Source of the DNA: CAYQVW01 sp964421245
GTDB lineage: Bacteria; Margulisbacteria; WOR-1; XYC2-FULL-46-14
Direction of reading: 5' to 3'
Length of the DNA: 64,000 nucleotides
Assembly (NCBI GenBank): GCA_964421245.1
Contig: CAYQVW010000001.1
Coordinates: 248,001-312,000 of the forward strand
A program made the position numbers and the translations under genes. The stretch's first letter is position 1; the number at the start of each line of letters is the position of its first letter. Below the pieces are notes generated by a model that ran no database searches, was not told where the DNA came from, and was given only the letters and a program-made list of their open reading frames with translations. Below are positions 1 through 8,982 of the stretch, one piece after another.

Positions 1-15
1 ACATCTTGTGTCATC

Positions 16-1104
16 GTGAAGAAAGTTGCAATCGTTCACGATTATCTAAATCAATTTGGTGGGGCGGAACGCGTGGTTGCTGCTCTTCATGAAATTTTTC
101 CTGATGCACCAATTTTCACCTCCATCTATAATGCAAGAAAAATGCCACCGGCCTTTCAAAAAATGGATATTCGAACCTCTTTTATGAAAAAATTGCCTTT
201 TATTTTGAAAAAATTCCGCCACTATTTTTGGCTCTATCCACGTGCCTTTGAAAGTTTTGGTCTTAGTGAATATGATTTAATTATTTCTTCAAGCAGTGCA
301 TATGCAAAAGGAATAATAAAACGAGAAGATGCGATTCATGTTTGTTATTGTCATAATCCCATGCGATTTGCTTGGCGCTATGACGATTATATTAAAAAAG
401 AAAATATCCCCTGGATAGCTAAAAAGATATTACCTCTTTTTTTAAACTCATTGAAAAAGTGGGATTTGAAAAGAAATAAAGGTGTTGATTTTTTTATTGC
501 TAATTCCTCAGTCGTTAAAAACAGGATAAGTCAATTTTATGGTCGTGATTCAAAAATCATTCATCCCCCAATTGATATTGATAAGTTCTCCTTAGGAACA
601 AATCAGGAAAATTATTTTTTAATTGTTTCCAGATTAAATTATTATAAAAGGCTTGATATTGCGGTTGATGCTTTCTCAAAGTTGGGATTACAATTAAGGA
701 TTGTTGGGGAGGGACCAGCAAAGCCTGACCTAATAAAAAAAGCAGCTACCAACATTGATTTTCTGGGTAATGTAGATGATAATAGGTTAAGAGATCTTTA
801 TGCAAAGTGTCGCGCGTTAATTTTTACTGAAGAAGCTGATTTTGGAATGGTTCCGCTTGAAGGTGCGGCATCTGGGAGGCCGACTATTGCATTTGGGAGG
901 GCTGGGGCGCTTGAAACCATAAAAGATGATGTTAGTGGTCTATTTTTTGATGAACAAACCCCAGAATCTCTAATAGAAGCGATAAAGCGTTTTGAAAAGA
1001 TGAAATTTGATAAAAATATAATTAGACAACATGCCGAGAAATTTAGTAAAGATGCTTTCAAAAGAAAGATAAGGGAGTTTTTAAGTGAAATCAAAGCACT
1101 TTAA
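16..1104 (+). CDS. GT4-family glycosyltransferase
   Basis: 362 aa, GTG start. It should transfer a sugar from a nucleotide donor to a growing surface glycan at the cytoplasmic face of the inner membrane. The N-terminal GT-B domain carries the GGAERV motif near residue 15. The C-terminal domain has SRLNYYKRLDIAVDAF near residue 205 and EADFGMVPLEGAASGRP near residue 273, the donor-binding E-x7-E-type region of GT4 enzymes. Its last 20 bases overlap the next gene, an O-antigen ligase, so both belong to a polysaccharide cluster that continues upstream of the window. Only 15 upstream bases are visible, so the start could not be tested against a ribosome-binding site. The exact sugar is unknown. 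Confidence 0.85.
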   Translation: MKKVAIVHDYLNQFGGAERVVAALHEIFPDAPIFTSIYNARKMPPAFQKMDIRTSFMKKLPFILKKFRHYFWLYPRAFESFGLSEYDLIISSSSAYAKGIIKREDAIHVCYCHNPMRFAWRYDDYIKKENIPWIAKKILPLFLNSLKKWDLKRNKGVDFFIANSSVVKNRISQFYGRDSKIIHPPIDIDKFSLGTNQENYFLIVSRLNYYKRLDIAVDAFSKLGLQLRIVGEGPAKPDLIKKAATNIDFLGNVDDNRLRDLYAKCRALIFTEEADFGMVPLEGAASGRPTIAFGRAGALETIKDDVSGLFFDEQTPESLIEAIKRFEKMKFDKNIIRQHAEKFSKDAFKRKIREFLSEIKAL

Positions 1105-3328
1105 CATAATTATTGAAGTTTTATTTTTATCTTTGCTCTTTTTGGCGGCAATTATCTTTGATCGCCGAATTGGAATTGTTTTTTCTCTAACCAAAGCAAC
1201 CACCATCCGCTTTTTTTCGATTTTAATCTTGAGTGTTTGGGCAATTAAAATTTTAATTTTCAAGGAACATAAATGGGTTCGCTCTATTCTTGATTGGCCG
1301 GTTGCAACATATGTTTTGTCATGTCTTATTGCCACAATATCGTCAATTCATGTATATATTAGTTTTTTTGGTTTTTATGGACGTTTCGAGGGATTTATAA
1401 CTCTTTTTAATTTTGCGCTTTTGTTTTTTGTTGCCACAAATTATATAAATAATATTAAAGCTGTTAAGCGTCTTATGGTAACGGTTTGCTCCGCCTCGGT
1501 TGTCATGTCAATTTATGCAATCATACAGAGGAAGGGAATTGATCCTTACGCCTGGGGAGGGGTTGTTACCTGGCATCGGGTTATTGCAACAATTGGTCAG
1601 CCAAATTTTTATGCAGCGTACGCAGATATGGCCTTTTTCTTAACTTTTATTTTGTTTTTGTTTCCCAAATCCAATAAACCATTTGAGCTTAAATCACTAC
1701 TGCCTTCTGTTTATTTTATCGTTCCGATATTAACATTTGTTATAATGATTTATAATTTGGGAACATCTGATGTAATTGTTTGGTATTTAGGATTTCTTCT
1801 TTGTTCTGCTTTCACGGTGTTATTTGCTTATAAACATGACGAGTTGCCCCAATTATTAATAGACGCAATTTTTGGAATTAGTTTGATTATAATGTACACT
1901 GGGCTTTTTTATACCCAAAGCCGTGGTGGTTTTATCGGTTTTTTTGCAGCTTTTTCATTGTTTTTTATTATTGGTCCTAAAAGAATTATTTTTGATAATT
2001 GGAAGAAAATTGGGCTTCTTTTCCTAGCCCTTGCAATTGTTACCGGGGTTACAATTTCTGACCCGCAGTTTTCCCTCTTTTCAAGAATGACCGGAGAGAT
2101 TGAGGTTGAAGATGTTCAAAAAGGAGATTCCCCTAAAATAGAATTTCAAGGTGCGGCAGGATCTCGTGGAGAGACCTGGAAAAGTGGATTTAATGTAATT
2201 GTCGATTTCCCGTTTTTTGGAATTGGTCCAGAAGTATTAAAGATGCTTTTTCCTCGCTATGAAACAAAACTTTTTCGTTTTAAAGAGGCCTTCCATGTAA
2301 AGCAAGATCGTATGCATAATGAGACGCTAGACGTGCCGGTAACTCGAGGCCTGGTTTCTTTCTTTGCTTACATATTAGTATTGTTTTTGGTATTCAAAAA
2401 AGGATTTAAAACGGTAACGAAGTCAATTTCTCAGTCAAATAAACTAATTGTAGCTGGTTTTTTAGCTGCAATCACGGCATATCTGGTTCAAAATCAGTTT
2501 AGTTTTGGTGTGGTTGCTATAACTTCATTGTTTTGGGTAATGTGGGCGGTTGTAATTAAGTCAGATACTTGTCTTTTGGATGAGCCGGAGCAAGTAGAAG
2601 AAAAAACATTGACGATAGACAATATACCTTGGCTTTTGGTTGCTTTAATTGTATTAATTACTTTTTCATTATTATATGTTTCATCAATACCGTTTAACGC
2701 GGATAAAGAATTCAAAATGGGTAAAACCCTTGCTTCGGTAAAACGTTTTTCCGAAGCCGTGGGTTTTTATGATAAGTCTCTGGCTATTCAACCATTTGAG
2801 GGTGGGCCAATAACCCATAAAGGGATTAGCTTGATTAATTTGGCGGCTCAGTCAAAACCCGAACAGAGGGCGAAAATCCACAAAGAAGCCCTTGATATTT
2901 TAAGATTTGGAAATTTGGTCGATCCATACAATGCCGATAATTTTTATATTTTATCAAGGATTCATTTTGTTAGCAATAGGATAGGCTTGGCACTTGACGC
3001 TGCTAATAAGGCATTGAAAATTGATCCTTATTATGCAGAAGTATACCTAGTCCTGGCCAATATTGCAAAAAAGCAAAAGCAATATAAAAAGGTCCAATTA
3101 TATTACAAAGAGGCTAACCGAATTAACCCAAATATTCTTGAAGCAAAGGAGCAGGTTATCTGGCAATTGATTGATGCTGGTGAATTGGATCAGGCCTTTC
3201 AAATGGTACAAGAAATTATTATGACTAATCCAAAGCATCTAAGTGCCTACCGGGCTCTTGGGATAATATATAAAAAAATGGGAAAACATAAGGAAGCCCA
3301 AGAGGCTTTTGATGTGCTTAAACAATGA
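1085..3328 (+). CDS. O-antigen ligase/polymerase (Wzy/WaaL type) with C-terminal TPRs
   Basis: 747 aa, GTG start overlapping the previous gene by 20 bases. Residues 1 to about 540 form many hydrophobic helices. The family region is visible as TQSRGGFIGFF near residue 280 and GSRGETWKSGF near residue 360. Such proteins join or polymerise undecaprenyl-linked glycans on the periplasmic side of the inner membrane. From about residue 545 to the end are TPR-like units (FSEAVGFYDKSLAIQP, IGLALDAANKALKIDPYYAEVY, YKKVQLYYKEANRINP), which probably face the periplasm and bind partners. The ATGA overlap with the sugar-phosphotransferase downstream supports one operon. Ligase and polymerase cannot be told apart from sequence alone. 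Confidence 0.85.
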   Translation: MKSKHFNIIIEVLFLSLLFLAAIIFDRRIGIVFSLTKATTIRFFSILILSVWAIKILIFKEHKWVRSILDWPVATYVLSCLIATISSIHVYISFFGFYGRFEGFITLFNFALLFFVATNYINNIKAVKRLMVTVCSASVVMSIYAIIQRKGIDPYAWGGVVTWHRVIATIGQPNFYAAYADMAFFLTFILFLFPKSNKPFELKSLLPSVYFIVPILTFVIMIYNLGTSDVIVWYLGFLLCSAFTVLFAYKHDELPQLLIDAIFGISLIIMYTGLFYTQSRGGFIGFFAAFSLFFIIGPKRIIFDNWKKIGLLFLALAIVTGVTISDPQFSLFSRMTGEIEVEDVQKGDSPKIEFQGAAGSRGETWKSGFNVIVDFPFFGIGPEVLKMLFPRYETKLFRFKEAFHVKQDRMHNETLDVPVTRGLVSFFAYILVLFLVFKKGFKTVTKSISQSNKLIVAGFLAAITAYLVQNQFSFGVVAITSLFWVMWAVVIKSDTCLLDEPEQVEEKTLTIDNIPWLLVALIVLITFSLLYVSSIPFNADKEFKMGKTLASVKRFSEAVGFYDKSLAIQPFEGGPITHKGISLINLAAQSKPEQRAKIHKEALDILRFGNLVDPYNADNFYILSRIHFVSNRIGLALDAANKALKIDPYYAEVYLVLANIAKKQKQYKKVQLYYKEANRINPNILEAKEQVIWQLIDAGELDQAFQMVQEIIMTNPKHLSAYRALGIIYKKMGKHKEAQEAFDVLKQ

Positions 3329-4665
3329 GAATATTTTTTGATGCTATTTTAATTAATTTGTCTTTTATATTGGCCTACTATTTGCGTTTTAATATTTTCT
3401 CTTTTGTTGGGGCTGAGGCAACTAGGCCTATTAATCAATATGGTGGGGTGTTACTCTTTGTAACAATTCTATGGTTGGCGGTTTTTAATTTAGTAGGTTT
3501 TTACAAAGAAACCCATTCATATCCTCTGATTGATAAATTGGCAAAGATAATCTGGGGAATAACTCTTGCTTCGACTTTGCTTTTTGCACTTTTGTTTATT
3601 TATCGTAGTTTTTGGTTTTCACGTTTAGTAATATTGAATTCCTGGTGGATAGCGATTGTATTGATTGGTTTTTCGAGGACAATCACAACCATGTTTAGGA
3701 ACTTATTGTATAGAAAGGGAATTGGCCTAAAACGCGTATTAATTCTTGGGGAAGATGAGATTGCAAATGCTCTAAATAGTAAGTTTTTAAACGAGAAATC
3801 TCTTGGGTATTTTCCCGTTGGATTAATAAGTGCTGATCCATCTATTATAAAACAGGCGATTATTGAGAAAAGGGTTGATGAGTTAATCATTGCATCTACA
3901 AATCTATCTCATCAAACAATTTTAGATATTATTACTGAGTGTGAAGTCTTAAATATTAAATTTAAAATTGTCCCTGGTATGCTTGAGCTAATTGCAAGTA
4001 GGGTTGATGTTGATGAAATAGGGGGAATTCCATTAATTACAATAGCGGAAATTGGCCTTTCTGGTATAAAGGCCTTTATTAAGCGCAGTTTTGATATTTT
4101 TGTCTCTTTTGTTTTGTTAATAATACTTTTACCATTATTTATAGTGGTTGCTCTTTTTATAAAGTTTGGTTCTCCTGGTGGGGTATTGTTTAGTCAGAAA
4201 AGGGTGGGTAAGAACGGCAGAATTTTTGACTGCTTAAAATTCAGATCAATGGTTGTGGGTGCTCCAAAGCTTAAAGAGCGGTTAATGGACCAATCAGAGG
4301 CAGAAGGGCATATTTTTAAAATTAAGAATGATCCTCGCATAACCCGTGTTGGAAATTTTATTAGAAGATATAGTATTGATGAACTTCCGCAGCTGTTTAA
4401 TGTTTTATTGGGGAATATGAGCTTGGTTGGTCCTCGGCCTCCTCTTCCTCCCGAGGTCGAAAAATACTCAGCTTGGCATAAAAAGAGGCTTAGGATTACT
4501 CCTGGAATCACAGGGCTTTGGCAGGTTTCTGGCAGGTCCCTATTACCTTTTGAAGATATGGTCAGATTAGATATTTACTATATTGAAAATTGGTCCCTTT
4601 GGTTAGATGTAAAAATACTTTTTAGAACTATTCCGGCAGTTTTATTTAGTACCGGGGCATACTAG
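3325..4665 (+). CDS. Polyprenyl-phosphate sugar-1-phosphate transferase (WbaP/WcaJ type)
   Basis: 446 aa. It should start glycan assembly by moving a sugar-1-phosphate from a UDP-sugar to undecaprenyl phosphate. The N-terminal third has four membrane helices. Residues about 130-230 look like the nucleotide-binding-like middle domain (VLILGEDEIANAL). From about residue 250 comes the catalytic transferase domain: KRSFDIFVSF with a membrane segment, FSQKRVGKNGRIFDCLKFRSM, RRYSIDELPQL, GNMSLVGPRPP and RITPGITGLWQVSGR, all hallmarks of the family. The start overlaps the ligase by 4 bases. Only one base separates its stop from the stop of the convergent gene at 4667-6511. The sugar used is unknown. 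Confidence 0.92.
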   Translation: MRIFFDAILINLSFILAYYLRFNIFSFVGAEATRPINQYGGVLLFVTILWLAVFNLVGFYKETHSYPLIDKLAKIIWGITLASTLLFALLFIYRSFWFSRLVILNSWWIAIVLIGFSRTITTMFRNLLYRKGIGLKRVLILGEDEIANALNSKFLNEKSLGYFPVGLISADPSIIKQAIIEKRVDELIIASTNLSHQTILDIITECEVLNIKFKIVPGMLELIASRVDVDEIGGIPLITIAEIGLSGIKAFIKRSFDIFVSFVLLIILLPLFIVVALFIKFGSPGGVLFSQKRVGKNGRIFDCLKFRSMVVGAPKLKERLMDQSEAEGHIFKIKNDPRITRVGNFIRRYSIDELPQLFNVLLGNMSLVGPRPPLPPEVEKYSAWHKKRLRITPGITGLWQVSGRSLLPFEDMVRLDIYYIENWSLWLDVKILFRTIPAVLFSTGAY

Positions 4666-4666
4666 T

Positions 4667-6511
4667 TTATCTTAGGACGATTATTTTTCCTCTCTGAATT
4701 GATTCACCGTGAGTTAATGCAAATAGATAGACTCCGTTTGGAACAAACAATCCGAATTGGTCTTTCCCATCCCATGTAATAGTGTGTGCTGCGGAGGATG
4801 CGGAGTTTGCGCGATAAATATTTTGTCCATTTATAGTAAAAATAAAAAGTTTTACTTCAGATGGAACAGACAGTGTGTAAAAAAGCTTAAAGTCATTTCT
4901 TTCCGGACTAAAGGGATTTGGTCCTGCTCGCAAAATGGATGAAACCCCAGTTTTTGCAATACTTTCCTGACCAATAAAGCCCTCTTTTATAATGAGGTTA
5001 AAATTTTGTTGTGGCCCGCTGTTTCCAGCTTTATCTCTTAAGGATGCCGCTATTTGATATTTGCCGTCTTCAAGCTTATCCTTTGGATAAAAACAGATAT
5101 CGGAAATATTTGCTTCCAGTGTTCCCATAACCTCTAGGCTGGCTGATGAGATTTTAATTATTGAGCTGTCAAGGTCGATGCCTGAATCCGCTTCCTCGAA
5201 TTTAAGGATAATTTTATCTGTTTGTCCGGTTGGGCTGCTTGGGGCTTGCGCCAATGGATGGGTAGAATCAACCGAAAAATTTATCTGTTTTTTTGTTTTA
5301 TTTCCTTTTTGGTCAGATATTTCTATTTCTATCAAATGTTTACCATTAGCAATTTTCTTTGGGAGTTTGACAAATCCGAAGATTTTATTTAGCTCTGGAT
5401 AGTAGTATATTTGGTCCCTATATGTTTCTTGGCCAATTGTAAGCTCGATTTTGGGATTGCTCGAAAGATCAAGATCGGGATCCGTTGCAATTGCTTCAAA
5501 CAAGATTGTTGCTTCAGGCCGAAACCACTGATTATCCTCAGGTTTATTGATCGTAATCAAAGGAGCATGTGGGTTGAGAGGGTGGAAATCAAGGCTTGAT
5601 AGAGAGAGAACTTTGCTCAAATTGTTGTTGGAAATCAAAAATAAAGTGTTTTCGGAACAATGAAGGCCTTCAAAACCCTCCTGATTAGTTTTTATTTCCT
5701 GCGGATAGGTTCCAACATTGTTTGTAGCGCTAAAAGCTATCCAAAAGCTTGAACCAAGTTCTTGATAAAACAGAATGATAGTTTCTTGTAGTTCGGTCGC
5801 TATTATTTTTAATTTTTCAATTTTATTATTGGTTAAATAAATAATATCTTCAATCCATGTTCCATCGATATTTTTATAACGAATTATTTTATAGGTGTTG
5901 TTATTATTAGCTATGGCAAGTATTTCATCTCCATTAGAAATTATTTCCTCATATTTATCAAAACCGGAAGAAGAGATATTGCTATCTATAAAGGTTTTTC
6001 CATTATTGGTTGATTTATAAGTTTGAATTGTTTTCTTATCTTTGCTGATTAAGGAAAAAATAATTATATCTTTGCTTGTGCTCATTGCCGTTTGAGCTGC
6101 CGGAGTCTTTGAGATTAACACGGGAGAACTTAAGAACGAACCTGTGTAATCTGACTGTCTGTAATAATGTTGGTTATCTTTTTCGTAAATAAAATGCAAC
6201 AAACTGTTGTTTTCTGAAAAATTTGTCAGTTTTCCTATTGCTAAGTTAAATTCTTTAAAAACATGATCTAGGTTGTCAGAATAAAGCAGGGTCGTTGATT
6301 CAATAGAGGGAACTGCGATCCATAATTGGTTTTTGCTATTTTGGATAAAAGCTTCCGTAGTAGTTTTGATAACTGTCTTAATCGGTGAAAAGGTTGCCCG
6401 TGGATCAGCTTGTTTAATTGTTCCTTTGGCATCTTTAAAAATAAATGCTTCGGCATTTGAGCTTGCCGCAAAGATTATCAATAACAAAAATATCAGCAAA
6501 ACTTTACGCAT
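4667..6511 (-). CDS. Secreted protein with C-terminal FlgD-Ig-like domain
   Basis: 614 aa from the ATG at 6511 (an upstream in-frame TTG at 6520 overlaps the -10 box and is unlikely). A signal peptide is clear (KVLLIFLLLIIFAASSNAEA). Residues about 30-320 are repetitive beta-rich sequence of propeller/sialidase-like appearance (SKDKKTIQTYKSTNNGKTF). About 330-520 look like Ig-like modules (INKPEDNQWFRPEATILFEA). The last about 85 residues match the FlgD-Ig/type IX-like C-terminal signature: RAGPNPFSP, LFYTLSVPSEVKLFIFTING, WDGKDQFGLFVPNGVYLF. Such C-termini sort or anchor proteins at the surface in other bacteria. Its own promoter lies just upstream and leaves only 8 nt before ATG. Substrate and function are unknown. 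Confidence 0.75.
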   Translation of the reverse strand: MRKVLLIFLLLIIFAASSNAEAFIFKDAKGTIKQADPRATFSPIKTVIKTTTEAFIQNSKNQLWIAVPSIESTTLLYSDNLDHVFKEFNLAIGKLTNFSENNSLLHFIYEKDNQHYYRQSDYTGSFLSSPVLISKTPAAQTAMSTSKDIIIFSLISKDKKTIQTYKSTNNGKTFIDSNISSSGFDKYEEIISNGDEILAIANNNNTYKIIRYKNIDGTWIEDIIYLTNNKIEKLKIIATELQETIILFYQELGSSFWIAFSATNNVGTYPQEIKTNQEGFEGLHCSENTLFLISNNNLSKVLSLSSLDFHPLNPHAPLITINKPEDNQWFRPEATILFEAIATDPDLDLSSNPKIELTIGQETYRDQIYYYPELNKIFGFVKLPKKIANGKHLIEIEISDQKGNKTKKQINFSVDSTHPLAQAPSSPTGQTDKIILKFEEADSGIDLDSSIIKISSASLEVMGTLEANISDICFYPKDKLEDGKYQIAASLRDKAGNSGPQQNFNLIIKEGFIGQESIAKTGVSSILRAGPNPFSPERNDFKLFYTLSVPSEVKLFIFTINGQNIYRANSASSAAHTITWDGKDQFGLFVPNGVYLFALTHGESIQRGKIIVLR

Positions 6512-6519
6512 TTGCCCCA

Positions 6520-6548
6520 ATTTTACTCTTATTGTGTTTTGAGGTCAA
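6520..6548 (-). promoter_or_regulatory. sigma70-type promoter for the gene at 4667-6511
   Basis: On the minus strand TTGACC (6548-6543), a 17-nt spacer and TAAAAT (6525-6520). The start codon follows 8 nt later, so the transcript would have almost no leader. Confidence 0.7.
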
Positions 6549-6573
6549 TCTTGATTTTATTCAAAAAAAACAC

Positions 6574-6600
6574 TGAAATTTTTTTATTTTTTGGCGATAT
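6574..6600 (+). promoter_or_regulatory. Alternative-sigma promoter (regulon copy 1)
   Basis: TGAAATTT at 6574-6581, 13 nt, then CGATAT at 6595-6600. The ATG is 6 nt downstream. The same layout precedes eight other unknown genes in the window; in those the gap from TTT to CGA is 14 nt, so this copy is one base shorter. Confidence 0.6.
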
Positions 6601-6606
6601 ATATTT

Positions 6607-7188
6607 ATGAAAAGACTGATCTATAAAACAAATTTGCCTAGTGTTCTTTCTATTCCTTTGGATAGAGCGAGTTTTAAGTTGTTGGTACCCAAATCAAAAA
6701 GGGCTTATGCTCCCCCTTCACTTTCGTCAGCAAACTTTAAGGATCCGTTTGTTCTTGCTCAAGATAATATAAAAGAATTATTGATCTTTGTGATTCTTTT
6801 GGAAAGTATTGATAAAAAACAATATTTTGAGGTTCATGGGAGAGGTCTTCATATCTTTGATGCAAAGATTGTTTTTAATCCAGAATCAGGTCAGCTGGCG
6901 GTTGGCTCGAAAATGTTTCTTCATCTTGATCTTTGTAAAAAAACCTATGGAGAAATTGCAAAAAATATTGGAATTGGGGCCGAAATGGATACTGGTTTAT
7001 TTTGTGATAAAATTGAGTTTACAATATTTGATAAGTCGGATCATTTTGGCCAGCCAAGTGATGGTGAATATGCTTTGGTTGGGAATCATATTGCGGCACT
7101 TATGTACTCGGCTGGATTATCGGAAGTATATTGCCAAAAAGGTCGTAGCGGATTCTTTGTTGGTTGTTCTGTTCCTGCGCTTAAATAA
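6607..7188 (+). CDS. Hypothetical protein, alternative-sigma regulon
   Basis: 193 aa, not recognised. It has no signal peptide or membrane helix. The middle is mixed alpha/beta (KQYFEVHGRGLHIFDAKIV, AVGSKMFLHLDLCK), and the end has conserved-looking small residues (GRSGFFVGCSVPALK). It stands alone between a divergent secreted-protein gene and the methyltransferase gene and has its own CGATAT promoter 6 nt before the ATG, so it is probably translated from a leaderless mRNA. A 156-aa frame overlapping its 3' half (6809-7279) is a shadow. It shares its promoter type with the other orphan genes of the window, which is the only clue to its role. Confidence 0.75.
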   Translation: MKRLIYKTNLPSVLSIPLDRASFKLLVPKSKRAYAPPSLSSANFKDPFVLAQDNIKELLIFVILLESIDKKQYFEVHGRGLHIFDAKIVFNPESGQLAVGSKMFLHLDLCKKTYGEIAKNIGIGAEMDTGLFCDKIEFTIFDKSDHFGQPSDGEYALVGNHIAALMYSAGLSEVYCQKGRSGFFVGCSVPALK

Positions 7189-7210
7189 TACAAAATGGTT
7201 TTATTTCGTA

Positions 7211-7219
7211 TGCTATAAT
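7211..7219 (+). promoter_or_regulatory. Extended -10 promoter for the methyltransferase-pheST operon
   Basis: TGCTATAAT at 7211-7219 with no obvious -35. The GTG start at 7230 is 10 nt further, so the mRNA would have a leader of only a few bases. Confidence 0.65.
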
Positions 7220-7229
7220 ATTTTCAGCC

Positions 7230-7973
7230 GTGAAAATACAAAATATAAGAAACCTCCAAGGCAAAGCCTCTGTTCGTAAAAAGGAAGGAAAATTTGTAAT
7301 CGAAGGTCCTCGTTTGATCAAAGAAGCTCTCTTAGACATTGAATATATCGTTTATTCAAAAGAGCATAAGGTGATGATTAAGGCAAAAGAGATGGGAATT
7401 CCATGTTACGAGGTTTCTGATAAAGAATACAGGAAATTGTCCGATGTTGTAACACCACAGGGCATTATGGCCGTTGTAGAACAATCATCACCCACAATAG
7501 ATGACATTAAAGGCCCATTAGTTATTGCATGTATCGATATTCAAGATCCAGGAAACATGGGAACCATTATTCGTGCGGCTGATGCAACAAATGTTTCTGG
7601 AATAATCACAAGTAAAGGGTGTGTTGATATTTATAACCAAAAAACAATTCGATCAACCGCCGGATCAATTTTTCATGTTCCAGTTGTACAAAGTAGAGAC
7701 ATCGCATGCGATGTCTCAATATTAAAAGGTAAGGGATATAAGATTATTGCAACCGATACTACAGGGATAGAGAGCTTTTGGCAAACAGATTTAAAAGAAA
7801 AAGTGGTTATTCTAATTGGTAATGAAGGAGCTGGTCTATCAAAAGATATTTTAGATCTGGCCGATGTTGTTGTCTCTATCCCAATACCTGGCAAAGCAGA
7901 ATCTCTTAATGCAGCGATGTGTGCATCTGTTATAATATATGAAGCACTAAGGCAGAGGAGCATGAATGGTTGA
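7230..7973 (+). CDS. TrmH/SpoU-family RNA 2'-O-ribose methyltransferase
   Basis: 247 aa, GTG start. SAM-dependent SPOUT enzyme expected to methylate a ribose in tRNA or 23S rRNA. An N-terminal substrate-binding domain (residues 1-90, including FVIEGPRLIKEAL) is followed by the SPOUT knot: motif 1 IQDPGNMGTIIRAADA near residue 103, motif 2 VVILIGNEGAGLS near 190, motif 3 IPIPGKAESLNAAMCASVIIYEALR near 215. The 3' end overlaps pheS by 8 bases, so methyltransferase and pheST form an operon; this order is common in bacteria. The target nucleotide cannot be read from sequence. No ribosome-binding site is visible, consistent with the near-leaderless promoter. Confidence 0.92.
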   Translation: MKIQNIRNLQGKASVRKKEGKFVIEGPRLIKEALLDIEYIVYSKEHKVMIKAKEMGIPCYEVSDKEYRKLSDVVTPQGIMAVVEQSSPTIDDIKGPLVIACIDIQDPGNMGTIIRAADATNVSGIITSKGCVDIYNQKTIRSTAGSIFHVPVVQSRDIACDVSILKGKGYKIIATDTTGIESFWQTDLKEKVVILIGNEGAGLSKDILDLADVVVSIPIPGKAESLNAAMCASVIIYEALRQRSMNG

Positions 7974-8982
7974 GAGAATAAAAGCAGTAGAAGACGAAGC
8001 ATTATTGCGTTTAAATGACATTAAAAACCTTCAAGGCCTTGAAGCTTGGAGAATTCACTATCTTGGTAAAAAAGGCTTATTAACCGAACTAGTTAGAAAT
8101 CTAAGAAATATTCCAGCAGACGATAGACCACATTTTGGTAAAAGCCTAAATATTACAAAAAATAAACTAGAAAATTTACTTAAAGAGAAAAAGTCCACAT
8201 TAGGATCAGCCGATAAAGAAAAAAAGATAAAAGCATCGACAATTGATATAACCATGCCAGGGCAGGGGCAAAAACGTGGAAAACTTCACCCCATAACTCA
8301 AGTAATGAACGAAGTTGTTGATATCTTTTTAAGATTAGGATTCTCAATTCAGAGTGGTCCAGATATTGAATCTGACTACTATAACTTTGAAGCATTGAAT
8401 ATTCCAAAGCACCATGCCTCTCGTGATATGTGGTCAACTTTATATATAGAAGAAGATAAGCTTTTAAGAACCCACACTTCTCCGGTCCAGATTAGGGTTA
8501 TGGAGAAGAAAAAACCACCGCTTGCAATCATCGCACCGGGTAAAGTTTACAGGAGAGATGCGGATGTTACTCATTCAACCGTTTTTCATCAGGTAGAAGG
8601 ATTTATGGTTGATAAGAATATAACTTTCGCAGATTTAAAGGGTACCTTAACTGCGCTTTTACATGCTGTTTTTGGAAAAGAGAAGAAGGTCCGTTTCCGT
8701 CCAAGTTACTTTCCTTTTACCGAGCCATCCGCAGAAGTTGATGTGGAGTGCATGATGTGTAAGGGAAAAGGTTGTCGAATTTGTAAAGAGACTGGTTGGC
8801 TTGAAATCCTTGGTTCTGGAATGATTGATCCTAATGTTTTTAAGCATGTAAAGTATGACCCGGAAAAATATTCTGGATATGCTTTTGGAATGGGCATTGA
8901 GCGCATTGCAATGTTAAAATTTGGAATTTCAGATATAAGGCTATTTTTTGAGAATGACTTGCGATTTTTGAGGCAATTTTAA
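7966..8982 (+). CDS. pheS: Phenylalanine-tRNA ligase alpha subunit
   Basis: 338 aa, the usual length. The catalytic subunit of the alpha2beta2 enzyme that charges tRNA-Phe. An N-terminal coiled coil (residues 1-85) is followed by the class II core: motif 2 around GKVYRRDADVTHSTVFHQVEGFMVD (residues about 186-210), RPSYFPFTEPSAEVDVEC, and motif 3 GFGMGIER-like YAFGMGIERIAML near the end. A Cys-rich insert (CMMCKGKGCRICKETGW) is present, as in several bacterial PheS proteins. The ATG is preceded by GAGGAG 5 nt away. The start overlaps the methyltransferase gene, and the stop shares one base with pheT (TAATG). Confidence 0.97.
   Translation: MVERIKAVEDEALLRLNDIKNLQGLEAWRIHYLGKKGLLTELVRNLRNIPADDRPHFGKSLNITKNKLENLLKEKKSTLGSADKEKKIKASTIDITMPGQGQKRGKLHPITQVMNEVVDIFLRLGFSIQSGPDIESDYYNFEALNIPKHHASRDMWSTLYIEEDKLLRTHTSPVQIRVMEKKKPPLAIIAPGKVYRRDADVTHSTVFHQVEGFMVDKNITFADLKGTLTALLHAVFGKEKKVRFRPSYFPFTEPSAEVDVECMMCKGKGCRICKETGWLEILGSGMIDPNVFKHVKYDPEKYSGYAFGMGIERIAMLKFGISDIRLFFENDLRFLRQF

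Noticed and set aside
6809..7279. 156-aa frame overlapping the 193-aa hypothetical gene
   Set aside because: Composition is that of a shifted frame and it runs through the promoter and start of the methyltransferase gene.
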